Notes: generated from the sequence alone by a model not told the origin. Positions 43,626 to 54,965 are shown, counted from the first letter of the stretch. The stretch: 64,000 nucleotides of DNA from Sphaerosporella brunnea (GCA_008704415.1 VXIS01000272.1:1-64000), one strand, 5' to 3'. Numbers and translations: made by a program.

Positions 43626-44054
43626 AGCGTCGAGCGCCTGAGGAGATTGCCCGCATTTTCTCGTGTGGATGGGAAGGGTGAGAGAAGGCTTATGGAGCGA
43701 TAAACAATCTCAATCAGCACGTGACCAAGGAAGGACACGGCACCAAGCGTATTCTTCAAAGTACGTTTTTCCTAGTCTCCTTTAATAGTGCACCTCTACC
43801 CCACCACGTTTCTTTATATATCCTAGTTTATACTAGTGCTTTCTTTCAAGTCGCTGCTGCTGACACTCAATTGCACTACAGAGCGTCCGGAGATTGAGCG
43901 TCCATTCAAGTGTGAATGGGAGGGGTGCGACAAGGCTTATGGAAGGCTTTGGAATCTCAATAAGCACGTGACCAAGGAGAGACACGGCGCCAGGCGTACT
44001 ACTAAATGCAAGAATCAGCGGGGGCTTATGCAGGCGATCGCGTCAGTCGATTAA
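43626..44054 (+). pseudogene. Con7-like finger relic C
   Basis: Two finger exons, 43626-43760 and 43882-44054, with the same phase-1 introns as genes A and B (CACTACAG acceptor, GTACGTTTTT donor). The first finger has TGA (43679-43681) where the second zinc-binding Cys is expected. The second finger is intact (FKCEWEGC, WNLNKHV) and runs to a TAA with no basic tail exon. There is no start or N-terminal region, because GPI-gene DNA adjoins. Confidence 0.85.
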
Positions 44055-44326
44055 TTTACTGCACACGAAGTGGGAGGTACCTGAGGGGCTATCAGGCAGT
44101 CTATTTTAGGCGAGTGATTTGTAATCTGAACTCTGAACTCTGATAAATGATCGGCCGCAAGCGATTAAAACCAAAACAAAGCTGCCAATACCAACCCTAA
44201 CCACCACCGTTCTACTTTGCCAGAAATATTTGAGTGGGCTCTGATGTCAAGACATCGACCCCGCACCTCGATCGCGATAAAAATCCCATCCTTCGCAGAC
44301 TAAACCGACCCTGAGGCGTATCGCCA

Positions 44327-44894
44327 TGTCGTCGAAAATCAAGTAAGTATCTCTTCACATTAAATTACAGGCGGCTTGTTAATGGACACCCGATTGTAGA
44401 ACATTCAAGATCTCATCGCAATCGACAACCACCGAAACCATCCAGTGGACTTCGAACGACCCCATCGAGAAACTATCGGTTAGCAAGCCACCCGCAAAGA
44501 GCAAGTACCCGGATATGTGGCGGGCCGTCAACATTTTTGTTTGGAATGACCGAAAATGTCTGCGCAATGGTGAGCATTTCACGTCTCCCCGGCCCCATCA
44601 GACTCTGACTTCGCAGCTGCGAAAAATGTCATCGACCGATATATTCAGGATAATCAAACTGTGATCGAAATGACTTGGCATATGGTTCCGGCTTCGGACA
44701 AGGAAAAATTGGCACAGGAGTTGGAGGAGAAAATCTGCTTGAGCCAGATCCTGGACCTTGACCCGAAGTATTGGTTTCATCGATTTCTTTTACACCAAGC
44801 ATATTATTATCGGCAGCAGCGCAGGGAGAAGCTGAAGCCGACGGAGGAGACGAAGGAGCCGGAGTTGGAGCGAAGGAGCCGGAGTTGGAGCTGA
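44327..44894 (+). pseudogene. Hypothetical protein broken by a 1-nt frameshift
   Basis: Exon 1 44327-44343 (MSSKI plus two bases), intron 57 nt, exon 2 44401-44569, intron 47 nt (GTGAGC..CGCAG), exon 3 44617-44894. Entering exon 2 in the spliced phase gives TFKISSQSTTTETIQW, but from CCC at 44461 onward the sensible frame is one base over (IEKLSVSKPPAKSKYPDMW), continuing in phase into exon 3 (NVIDRYIQDNQTVIEMTW). One missing base in that C run explains it, by decay or sequencing error. The C-terminal EPELE repeats differ between frames. Family unknown. Confidence 0.65.
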
Positions 44895-46088
44895 AGGAGC
44901 CGGAGTTGGAGCCGAAGGAGCCAGAGTTGGACAAAATGGGTCTCAACTTCCTCTGCATTTAAGGGTTTTCTTTTGTCAGGGTTGCACTCAGTCAATGTCA
45001 AGGGGGGATGAGGGTCGGTTGGGTCAGCAGCTTTAGTATGTTAGAATTCCTCATATTGCGCAGTGGCGAAGTGACCAAGAGAGTTTGTTTCGTTTCAACT
45101 TACACTCATCTTATGATTTGCCACTGAAGGTGCAGGGGCCCAGCTCTGCTTTTCCCCCCATAGCGACTGGAAGCCGGGCAAGCGGCAGAGTTGCACGGTG
45201 AAAAATGATAATGACTTCCCGCAAGGTCTGGATACTAAACGGTTTAGAAGTGGGCCTCCTGATGCTCGTCTGGGGGTGGTTCCACATGATCGAAACTTCT
45301 AAAGAAAACTCGCGGCGATTGGTTGGGAGGTACGGGTTTGCTTAGCGCCAAAAAAAAAGGGTGTGGTGACGTGGCGCCCCTCTGCCACCCACCAAACACC
45401 GTCTCCCTTCTGGTCGAAAACAACGTTGTAGTACTGCGGACTCCAGAGCTTCGCGGACTTCGGAGCTCAACCCACTCAACATAAACAACCAGGGATGTTT
45501 TTGGACTTCCGGTTTTTGGGACTTCCGGTCGTTGGGACTTCGGGTTTAACAATTACTATTTCCCACCTGTTCCCCTCAACTCCCTCTGATCCCACAACAC
45601 CACCCCGCTCTTTGCAAAGTTTTCAGCAGCGAGGACTCACGGAGGTCGTGCAGCAGATTTGCCATGTCTCGTGACGTCTACGAGTCTACGTCGACGCCTT
45701 TGAGTCTACGTCCTCACCGAATTTACTAGTCAGTTACTGTGAGAAACTAAGGTTCTGATGCACGACCTTGAGACCATGAGCCAAGGACATCTAACAACCT
45801 CCTTGGCCCTGCTCCTCCTGCTCCTCCTGCTCCTCCTGCTCCTCTGGCTCCTCCTGTTCCTCCTAATTCGACTTTCGAGCCAACTTCGGGCTTTGGTCAA
45901 CCCCAATAGCCTCATATCTCGCCTGTTCTTCATATTTATCCCCAACGCAGCACCTATAACGTGGTACTCTGCAACTCTTGCATACCCACCGTCACTCGCA
46001 TCTGCATCATAAAATCACGGGAGATTTTTCCGAGAGGCTTCCGCTATTGAAACGAAAATCGTTTTACCCGCTGACGACACCATCACCA
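44895..46088. repeat. Inverted segmental copy and low-complexity tract
   Basis: 45,061-45,480 is an inverted copy of 38,880-39,350. 45,800-45,870 is a CTCCTG triplet tract that makes a false polyLeu frame. A repeat fragment with TTCCGGTTTTTGGGACTT recurs from 36,330. No supported gene. Confidence 0.65.
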
Positions 46089-46292
46089 ATGGCAATTCCG
46101 GCTTGTTGTCACCACTCTTTCCAGATTATCAAGTCCGGGACAACATTGCTGCGTTGGAACTGCAGCATGTGTGGCTTCGGCCCGCACTGGTTTATATACG
46201 AATGCACACGCTGCACACTCAAGGCTTGCAGACCGTGTGCGCAAAAAACCGATAGTTGTGGACGAATGCGACAGAAATTGACGGCGGTATAG
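46089..46292 (+). CDS. Small zinc-binding-like protein
   Basis: 67 residues from ATG 46089: CCHHSFQ, then WNCSMCGFGPHWFIYECTRC and ACRPC. Cysteine pairs at C-x2-C, C-x2-C and C-x4-C-x2-C, with GPH between, suggest a zinc ribbon of the kind found in small fungal proteins. The frame is open further upstream, so an earlier start or exon is possible. Confidence 0.5.
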   Translation: MAIPACCHHSFQIIKSGTTLLRWNCSMCGFGPHWFIYECTRCTLKACRPCAQKTDSCGRMRQKLTAV

Positions 46293-47564
46293 GCGGCGGA
46301 GATGCATATTACTTAGACAGACAACATTTCGCGCAGGCTCGGCGGGCGGGCGGAAAAATGGAAACGGGAGGCAGTTTTGTTGACGAGAGTATATGTATGC
46401 TTAACTTTTTCTTTTTTTTTTGCCGCGTGGGGTGGACATTGTGCTTTTGGATATCTCATACGCATAGACGCTGTATTCTGTGTACTCAAACTTTTCTACC
46501 GCGCGTTTATATATGGTACAAGGCACTTGGAAGAAAAGCCATTTCCACATTTTCCGGCCGAGGACACAGCAAATCTGCTGAATACGTTGCAAAGAGCGGG
46601 GTAGTGTCGTGGGATCCATCAGAAATGTGAGGGACTTATCCGATGCCTTGAATTAAAACGCCCAATTAAGATTGACAATCAGGATCAGGGTATGGCCATC
46701 CCAAACTCTAACTCCCCCCACTGCCCTGTGTATGCAATCAATCGGGGACTCCCAGTTTGGAATGTTCAACAACCATATTCCACTTTTTCCGGACGAGGAC
46801 ACGGCAAATCTGCGGATCTGCCAGAATGTGAGGGGCTTATCCGATGCCTTGAATTAAACGCCCAATTAAGATTGACAATCAGGATCAGGGTATGGCCATC
46901 CCACATTGGATCCAGACGATAAAGCTTTGGTTTGGGTCGAAACCGCAACGTTAAAAGAGCGCGCGCGGGTAAAAATAGAAGCTTTATACACTCTTTCATA
47001 TTTTACTGGTGGTTGTTTATGTTGAGTGGGTTGAGCTCCGAAGTCCGCGAAGCTCCGGAGTCCGCTGCAAGCTCCGCCACCATGCCCACGAGGAAAAAGG
47101 CATGCTTGATGGTGTTTGGTGGGTGGCAGAGGGGCACCACGTCACCACACCCTTTTTTTTGGCGCTAAGCAACCCGTACCTCCCAACCAATCGCCGCGAG
47201 TTTTCTTTAGAAGTTTCGATCATGTGGAACCACCCCCAGACGAGCATTAGGAGGCCCACTTCTAAACCGTTTAGTATCCAGACCTTGCGGGAGGTCATTA
47301 TCATTTTTCACCGTGCAACTCTGCCGCTTGCCCGGCTTCCAGTCGCTATGGGGGGAAAAGCAGAGAGGCTGGTCCCCTGCACCTTCATTTTGTGAACTTT
47401 TGGCAAATTTCCCGCCACCAAAAAAGATTTATTCTTTAAAGAACGCTGTAATTGGACTAATTTTCGCCCCCCAACCATATCCTTCTTGAATGATAATCAA
47501 TATACTTTACCTTCCCAAATTCACCAAAAAACTAACTTGCAGTTTGCTGGGACACGGCGGCGGC
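46293..47564. repeat. 300-bp repeats and duplicated flank
   Basis: 46,550-46,905 holds inverted copies of the 300-bp repeat. 46,903-47,389 is the copy of 38,785-39,294, followed directly by the copy of 39,515 onward. No supported gene. Confidence 0.8.
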
Positions 47565-49371
47565 CTAGGCGGCCTTGGCGGCCGGTCGCTTTTTCAATTC
47601 GGGCATGGCGGCCTGTCGCTTTTTCCGTTCCCGTCGCTTTTTCAATTCGGACGCGACCCGTCGCTTTTCCCGTTCGGACAGGTTGACGGCCTCGGGGAAG
47701 TCTGTAGTGCAATTGAGTGTCAGCAGCAGCGACTTGAAAGAGAGCGCTAGTATAAACTAGGATATATAAAGAAACGTGGTGGGGTTGAGATGCACTAGTA
47801 AAAGGAGACTAGGAAAAACGTACCTTGACGAGTACGCTTGGCGCCGTGTCCTTCCTTGGTCACGTGCTTATTGAGATGGTTAAGCGTTCCATAAGCGTTC
47901 TGGCACCCATTCGATCCACACTTGTACATGCGCACAATCTCCTCATACCTTGGACGCTCGGGTACCCCCTTGAACTCTGTAGTGCAATTGAGTGTCAGCA
48001 GCAGCGACTTGAAAGAGAGCACTAGTATCAACTATGATATATAAAGAAACGTGGTGGGGTAGAGGTGCACTAGTAAAAGGAGACTAGGAAAAACGTACTA
48101 CGCCTGGGGCCGTGTCTTTCTTTGATCACGTGCTGATTGAGATAGTCAATCGTTCCATAAGCCTCCTCGCACCCATTCCATCCACACTTGTACATCCTTC
48201 GACGCTTGTTCATCTCCGTGAACTCTGTAGCGCAACTGAGTGTCAGTAGCAGCGACTTGAAAGAAAGCACTAGTATAAACTAGGATATATAAAGAAACGT
48301 GGTGGGGTAGTGGTGCACTAGTAAAAAGGAGACTAGGAAAAACGTACCTGGAGGAATACAGTGTCCATTTTTGGCCACATGAATTTTGAGATCTTTAAGC
48401 TTTCCATAAACCCTCTCGCACCCATTCGATCCACACTTGTACATGCGCTCAATCACCTCATACCCCTCGGGTATCTCCCAGAACTCTGTAGCGCAATTGA
48501 GTGTCAGCAGCAGCGACTTGAAAGAGAGCACTAGTATCAACTATGATATATAAAGAAACGTGGTGGGGTAGAGGTGCACTATTAAAGGAGACTAGGAAAA
48601 ACGTACGAGTACGCAAGGCGCCGTGCCGTTGATTGGTCACGTGCCTATTGAGAGCGCCAAGCGTTTCATAAACCTTCTCGCACCCATTGTATCCACACTC
48701 GTAAACCGGCCGATCCGGAGAACTGTGGTTGTTAGGAGAGAATGCGGTGGGACTTGCCACGATACAATCTTCAGACACTTCATGATCCGGAGAACTGTGG
48801 TCGTCAGGAGAGAATGCGGTGGGACTTGCCACGATACAATCTTCAGACACTTCATGATCCGGAGAACTGTGGTCGTCAGGAGAGAATGCGGTGGGACTTG
48901 CCACGATACAATCTTCAGACACTTCATGATCCGCATTTATTGGAGAGTTGGATTTGTTAGCCATACCTCCCGCGCTCATCGGAGCGTATCGGTGGCCTTC
49001 GTAACCAGGCTGGTGGGGAGCGGGTCCGGAGGAGGACCACAGCCAGGGGCTGTTGGTCGTACCCGGGTGGTATCCTTCGCGCGGAGCGTATCGGTGGCCT
49101 CCGTTACCGCAGTTCTGCTCTTCGTAGTAGTAACTAGGCCAAACTTCTGTCTCTTTGGTTACCGGGTGGATATTGGGAGCCGTGGTGGAGGAATTGGTTA
49201 GCCATACCTCCACTTGCCTCGCTCATCAGAGCGTATCGGTGGCCTTCGTCACCGCAGTTCTGCGCTTCGTAGTAGTAACTAGGCCAAACTTCTGTCTCTT
49301 TGGTTACCGGGTGGATATTGGGAGCCGTGGTGGAGAAATTGGTTAGCCATACCTCCACTTGCCTCGGTCAT
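47565..49371 (-). CDS. Con7-like multi-finger C2H2 protein B (seven exons)
   Basis: Start ATG 49371. Exons: 49371-49353; 49291-49208 (84 nt); 49146-48607; 48485-48348; 48224-48099; 47976-47824; 47701-47565. All introns are phase 1; 398 residues. It differs from A by one small exon instead of three, an insert GYHPGTTNSPWLW, three copies of HEVSEDCIVASPTAF instead of two, and different fingers. The last finger exon reads RYEEIVRMYKCGSNGC then YGTLNHLNKHV and HGAKRT, the closest of all to canonical Con7. The third exon's finger lies in the same exon as the spacer repeats. Basic C-terminal exon ELKKRRERKKRQ. Finger exon 2 (CERVYGKLKDLKIHV) has lost the HG motif after its second His. Confidence 0.82.
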
Positions 49372-50963
49372 CGGCGCGTTGGTAAGAGTTTGATGTCGAT
49401 AAAGACTAAGGCGAGTTGGCGAGGCTTGGGTAGCGGGAGGAGGCCACGGTAAGTTTGCTTCAGAGAAACCAGGAACTGGAGCTCCCCTGGTCCGTAACCG
49501 GTGGGGTAGATATGTGTCAATAAGAGCATCTTATTTTATCTCGCAATGTAATAGGGATTTCACTTCCCAGCTGCAATGGGCTGGGCGTGTGGAGACTCGT
49601 GCAGGTCTGATTTTCGACAGGCAAAGGCCCCCCACCTTTTGCCAGAGCTCACATTTTTCTGTAATTTTTCGGGGCATAGTGTGACACGCTTACCTGGGCG
49701 ACAACCGTGCTGCCAGTACGCTAGAATAAATTTGGTTAATAAACTCACGATCCCCATAGAATGCTGCACTCCAGGCACGTCCATTATGATCGGACCATTG
49801 TTACCATTCCCACCGCCAGTTCAGTGTCGACCGCTGCCGTGGCCGCCGTTAATCTGGTTCAACGGGGCGGCGTTGTCTATTCTTTTGGTTGTTTTCGCCC
49901 TTTCTCTCCTGTCCTGGGTGGGCTCGCTGTCACTCGTTGGCCTTCGCCATCTTCATGTCATTCCATCTTTTTCCTCACGCCGCTATCTTCTTTCACGACT
50001 TCATCGTTCGCCTTTACTACTGCGCTTCGATGGGGCAGTGGTACTGTCCCTTTCGCGGTTTACGTTGTTGGTCTGGTCATTGCAGTTTGGGTGGAAAAGT
50101 TTTGTGGTTAGTACCGTTTCTTCCAGATCGACAGCTTCGTGCGATACGATCTCAGTCTTACCATTTCCAGTTGCCATCATCAGCAGCGTGGTGCGATATA
50201 AAATGCAGCAACAGCAATCTCCAGTGTCCTCTCCAGCGTCCTCTCCCCCGTCCTCTCGACCACCCCCCAAGTCACCACTACCCCCTCCACAGTCCTCTCT
50301 CCGATCCTCTCGACCGCCCCTCCAACCGACCCTCAACACTGCCAATCGCGGTTATCGGCGTTAATCCTACAGAGATCTAGCAAGCATCCACGATTGAGTT
50401 TTTTGGATTTGGTAACGCTCGCTGGCGCGGCAGCATAGTGGGAGTGGTTCACGGTGTTTACTTGTGTGATGTATGCAGTTGTGTTTGTTTCTTATGTCTC
50501 TAGCTAGCTATATTCAACTCAATATCGAGGTTTGCAGTTTTGATTTATGCGGTTTGATCTACCTATCTCAGCCTTGAGTCAGCACTTAGAAAATCAATTT
50601 TTCATTTTGCAGGAGTGTCAGAACTGATCCCGAGACGGCATGTCTAGGATCTTGCTCGTCCGAAAAATGTTAAATTCAAGGCATCGAATAAGCCCCTCAC
50701 ATTCTCGTGCACAAGAACTCGGTCCTGGCAGACACGCTCTGATCCCACCACACTACCTCTGATCCCACCACACTACCCCGCTCTTTGCAAAGTTTTCAGC
50801 AGGTCGTGCAGCAGCCTTGTCCGGAAAAAGTGGAATATCGTTATTGAACATTCCAAACTGCCGAATGGGAGTCCCCGATTGATTGCAGACACAGGGCAGT
50901 GGGGGGAGTTGGAGTTTGGGATGGCCATACCCTGATCCTGGAGTTTATGCGGTAGAAGGGTCA
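49372..50963. other. Promoter of B, then an 890-bp unique insert
   Basis: 49,372-49,646 duplicates 41,604-41,869. 49,647-50,536 interrupts the duplication and is the only non-duplicated block here. A minus-strand frame inside it (from about 50,345 down) has MMATGNGKTEIV and a weak possible intron, but I cannot build a gene. 50,537 onward returns to duplicated sequence and the 300-bp repeat. Confidence 0.5.
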
Positions 50964-51063
50964 CCGGTAATAAGGCTATGTGGCAAAGTTACTGCGCTCT
51001 GAAGTTACTCAGCCTCCTGGCAAAGTGACTTAGCCACATTGCCTTATTACCGGGATAATACGG
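50964..51063. mobile_element. MITE family A, copy 2
   Basis: Inverted-repeat arms as in copy 1, with the left end shortened. Both flanks (GAAGGGTCACC on one side, CTAAAGACGTTTTCGTC on the other) are those of copy 1 in reverse, so copies 1 and 2 belong to one duplicated segment, not separate insertions. Confidence 0.82.
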
Positions 51064-51419
51064 TACTAAAGACGTTTTCGTCTAAAATTATCCGCAAGCT
51101 GCCGAATACAGGATGATTAAAACAAAAAACAAAATCTACCTAATTCGCTTACAGAAAACACCCATCGACATGAACAGCGGAAAGAAAAGGTGCCATGCGA
51201 CGCTGCCTATGCATCAAAAGTTGCGGACTTGCGACGGCTTCAAAGGCGGCAAGGATAATTGTGGTGAGGGTGGCGGAGTCCAGGTCCATGTTCTCAACTT
51301 TGGGTGGAGTTGTGAATGGAATAAAAATTTCTAGGGTATCATGTGACGTAACACAAAGAAGTTTATTCGATCTTTTTTTTTTGGAAACGCGAGTACAAAA
51401 GGGCCTTAGAAAAGCCAAA
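51064..51419. other. Intergenic with a LINE-tail fragment
   Basis: CCGCAAGCTGCCGAATACAG and GATGATTAAAAC near 51,090-51,125 are a degenerate LINE 3' tail. A 46-residue minus frame starting MDLDSATLTTI is too short to support. Confidence 0.5.
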
Positions 51420-52490
51420 TTAAAACTTGCAATAGCGGCATACAAAGGAAGAAGGATTTTTTCCCAGCAAGCAGTCAAGTTGTGGCATCCAGTATTTGAT
51501 TCCCCCCAAAATTACCAACCCACCAAGCCATGGAAAAAAAGGTTTAAACTGGAAAAGCAACCACCGTGTTACCGTCCAATTCTTTTTTCCAGTGAAATTA
51601 AGCCTGGGTCGGATCATGATATCTAAGGGCACAGGCTTGCAGGTGTCCGGGCCGAGTTCGATGCGAGAATGTGGGATGAAACCAAATCGCTGGTACATAG
51701 GCAGGTTGCGGATGTGGCTGCTCTCGAGGTAGCAAGGAGCTCCGCCTTCAGCATCGACCTGCTGTAATATGTCAGCCGCGTATCCCATGTGAAACCTGGT
51801 GAGATAACCTTAGTCATGTGTTCGACGAGCTTCCTTGCATATCCCCGGCCTCTGGCCGCTGGTGCAACCCCAAGGTAGACAAGGTACCTACAGGATTTTT
51901 TAGCACGAGAAGCAATGACAACGTTTTGTAAACATACCAGGCCTCTTCATGTTGTTCTCCTAACGCGTTGACTCTGTAACAAGACAACAACTTTCAGCTC
52001 AGGTTCCAACAGATAGCAGGCGTTCTTACTTGGTTCGATGTAAGACTTCAATAAACTCGCCAAAATAACGCTTCCTGCCCTCTACGGTCAATTTGAACCA
52101 CAGCCTCCAAATGCCCGAGCGGAAGATTGTGAACCAATCATCGATGTCTTTTCCGGGGGGCATCCTACAAGTCAACAGTTAGTCATATACGTCTTCTCAG
52201 CTGGCAGAACGGTGAGCTTACCAAAGAGCAACACCTTCATGGTTTTCGCCAACGCTTAATACCAAGCCGTTGTGAATGTGTGCGCACACAACGTATTCGA
52301 AGACCTCTAAGTGTAGAGGCCAGAGCTGCTCTCGGGTTTTGCCGCCGTTATCGGGAACATCGAGGAAGTAGAAGGCAACGTCGTCGGAGTTGAAAGCTTT
52401 CGCGAGTGTTCTGGCACAGGTTTTGTAGTCCCCCATTCCGCATATCCGCACCTGATCATACGTTTCTGTACTCATTCTGGTGGTCAACAT
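51420..52490 (-). CDS. GNAT N-acetyltransferase, five exons
   Basis: Exons 52490-52222, 52164-52030, 51973-51938, 51887-51809, 51761-51420; phases 2,2,2,0 all match. The acetyl-CoA motif A is built by splicing: YLVYLGVAPAARGRGYARKL (R-x2-G-x-G/A), followed by PCYLESS and YQRFGF, motif B. The N-terminal MSTETYDQVRICGMG could start at 52490 or 52475. GNAT enzymes move acetyl from acetyl-CoA to an amine; the substrate is unknown here. After RPRL the frame continues 58 codons in less protein-like sequence, so the native stop may have been lost or another intron lies there. The 36-nt third exon is notably small. Confidence 0.82.
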
Positions 52491-52778
52491 GTTTGTGATG
52501 AGTCGTGAGGGAAAATTGACCCTCTATATACCTGTTTCTAAGAGGCTGGATCAGTGAACCCCAATTATTAGGGCCCCTCATAAAATTTGCAAGGTGCCGC
52601 TGCGCTATTGTATGCGATTCTGAAGTCCAAACAGGGGGGAAGCAACCGCGGCCAAGTTCAGGTTGCAACTTCATCACACCCTCCTCAGTTTCTGCCAAAA
52701 GCATTGCATGCCGGCATCCAAAGTCTCCTTCTTGAAAATGGCACAAAGTCATGTCCTGATTACGGAACACTCCATATA

Positions 52779-52863
52779 CCGTATTATCCCGATAATAAGG
52801 CAATGTGGTTCCCTACAGAGCGCAGTGACTTTGCCACATTGCCTTAGTACCGAGATAATACCG
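52779..52863. mobile_element. MITE family A, copy 3
   Basis: CCGTATTATCCCG left arm and GAGATAATACCG right arm, flanked by TA on both sides (ATATA..TATAT), consistent with TA target-site duplication. The interior is shorter than in copies 1 and 2. Confidence 0.82.
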
Positions 52864-53711
52864 TATATGAAGTGTTGCCTCCGCTCAATCTCACAGCCAT
52901 GCAGCAAAAAAACCAAAACCAAAACCCACCTCCTTGGCGGCTGTGGGTATGTTTCACAAATATTCTCAAGAGATTAGACCCTCAGGGAAGTCTAAAGCGC
53001 TGTGTGAAAGGCCAGCGGTTTGACGGGTCTAAAGAAAGCCAAATGGGAATCTCCTCCACCGTATGCGCTCGCGGCAGTTCAGCATCGCCTCCGCGGACAC
53101 CACAGACCCCACAACAAATCGACATCCTCGTCGCCGTCGTGAATTACACAACCGTCATCAAGAAAACCTGGCGGGATGTGCACCCGCTTCTCTCGCTACG
53201 GACGGGGGGACACAGTACCCGCTGGATTCAAACTCCAACTCCCCCCACTCCCATTCGGCAGTTTGGAATGTTCAACAACCATATTCCACTTTTTCCGGAC
53301 GAGGACACGGCAAATCTGCTGCACGGAGTCCTCGCCGCTGCTGAACACGTTGCAAAGAGCGGGGTAGTGTCGTGTCGTGGGATCTGCCAGAATGTGAGGG
53401 GCTTATCCGATGCCTTGAATTAAACGCCCAATTAAGATTGACAATCAGGATCAGGGTATGGCCATCCCAAACTCCAACTCCCCCCACTGCCCTGTGTATG
53501 CAAGCAATCGGGGACTCCCATTCGGCAGTTTGGAATGTTCAACAACCATATTCCACTTTTTCCGGACGAGGACGATTGATTCGGCGCCGGGGGCCATGAA
53601 CATGTGGGCGACCGATACCATTTCCTTTCCTGAGGCGACCCATAGTTGCGCCATCGCATAAAAGGCCTGGTGGCTCTCGTCTGAGGTAGTGGGGCCGTCA
53701 GAATCTTAACA
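52864..53711. repeat. 300-bp repeats, inverted
   Basis: 53,220-53,580 carries two inverted copies of the 300-bp family. A plus frame through it (52,872-53,423) begins in unique sequence (QQIDILVAVVNYTTVIKKTW) that could be an exon, but no partner is found. Confidence 0.6.
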
Positions 53712-54965
53712 ATGTCAGTCAACAACAATGACTTGTTCTTCCCCAGCAACATCCTACGTCCCGACAGCATCCCTCTCCTTGACCGTGATCCCAAAATCAC
53801 CGACGAACTCAACCGATTCCTGCCCGCCCCGGAGGAATACAACCACTTGTTCGACCCCAGCGGGCGAACAATCCTACAAAGCCCTGTGGGACATTCCCCA
53901 CAAAACGGCGCCAAAATCCCTCTCCTAGACCTTGATCCCTACCGAATCCCTCTGCGAAGGGATGTGTCATCCGTCGGATCCGGAGTCAACAGAACATATT
54001 TGGAGAAATACAATCGGAATCTCGATATCGTTGCATCGCTGATGTCTCCACCACCACTACTACTACCACCACTGAGGTCCCTACGTCCTCTAAGCCGACG
54101 CTGTGATACTTATAAATCACCTGTAGCTTCGGTGAAAGGAGGCCTCACTCGCGACGCCGTCGCAAAACTCGGCACAGGCTCACGACGAGAGCGACGAGAG
54201 CGAGTGCAAGATTTCGTGCAGAAGCAGTGTGAAATGCTGGCCCCCGCCCCGCTAAGCAGACGCTGTGATACTCATAAATCACCTGTACCTTCGGTGAAAG
54301 GAGATTCTGGCGACCCCCTCACCCGCGACGCCGTCGCAAAACTCGGCACAGGCTCAGTCGACGCGATCGACCTGGAAGAGCAGGACCAGCGGTCTCTCTG
54401 GGACGGCGGCTCGCTCAGTACCGAGAGAGTCTACGACTTTGTCTGGAGTGAAGACGAGGAAGACGATGTGCTGCCCATGCCGCTGGCCCCCGCCCCGCTA
54501 AGCAGACCCTGTGATACTCATAAATCACCTGCACCTTCGGTGAAAGGAGATTCTGGCGACCCCCTCACCCGCGATGCTGTCGCAAAACTCGGTACAGGCT
54601 CAGTCGACGCGATCGACCTGGAAGCGCAGGACGTCGAGAAGGGACCCCGAGGCGTCAGAGCATCAGGCCTCAACTGGATCCGAGAGATAAAGAGAATTGA
54701 GCTCTGGAAGCTCATATTGGTCGGATGGCTCTTTGCGTGCGGTCTGGCAGGTGCCGCCTTTGGGATCGCATACATGAAGTTCGCCAATACCTCCGGATCC
54801 GCCATGCCAATAGCTCAGACAACCACTCCCGAGATTGCGACACGATATTTGTTTCCATCCGGACCCGGGTGTCCGAGGTTCCGTGCGGCTGATGAGGGCA
54901 TTTTTGAGAGTGAGATGCTGGTTGTATCGATTGTCATAATAGGGACAATATTGTTTGGCTTGTGA
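53712..54965 (+). CDS. Membrane protein with three internal repeats
   Basis: 417 residues from ATG 53712, single exon. Residues about 125-325 contain three copies of PLSRRCDTHKSPxPSVKG followed by LTRDAVAKLGTGS, the first copy shortened. A hydrophobic segment (KLILVGWLFACGLAGAAFGI) near residue 340 and another at the C-terminus (MLVVSIVIIGTILFGL) predict two membrane spans with a long cytosolic N-terminus. No family recognised. The conserved codon frame across repeats supports real coding. Confidence 0.65.
   Translation: MSVNNNDLFFPSNILRPDSIPLLDRDPKITDELNRFLPAPEEYNHLFDPSGRTILQSPVGHSPQNGAKIPLLDLDPYRIPLRRDVSSVGSGVNRTYLEKYNRNLDIVASLMSPPPLLLPPLRSLRPLSRRCDTYKSPVASVKGGLTRDAVAKLGTGSRRERRERVQDFVQKQCEMLAPAPLSRRCDTHKSPVPSVKGDSGDPLTRDAVAKLGTGSVDAIDLEEQDQRSLWDGGSLSTERVYDFVWSEDEEDDVLPMPLAPAPLSRPCDTHKSPAPSVKGDSGDPLTRDAVAKLGTGSVDAIDLEAQDVEKGPRGVRASGLNWIREIKRIELWKLILVGWLFACGLAGAAFGIAYMKFANTSGSAMPIAQTTTPEIATRYLFPSGPGCPRFRAADEGIFESEMLVVSIVIIGTILFGL

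Noticed and set aside
45758..46012. PolyLeu membrane protein
   Set aside because: The polyLeu run is a CTCCTG triplet tract; no signal-peptide or family context and no conserved neighbours.
49576..50364. 262-residue plus-strand protein
   Set aside because: Composition is irregular, it spans a duplication boundary, and other frames are equally open.
52872..53423. 183-residue plus-strand protein
   Set aside because: More than a third is the inverted 300-bp dispersed repeat; only its unique first part could be an exon, with no partner found.
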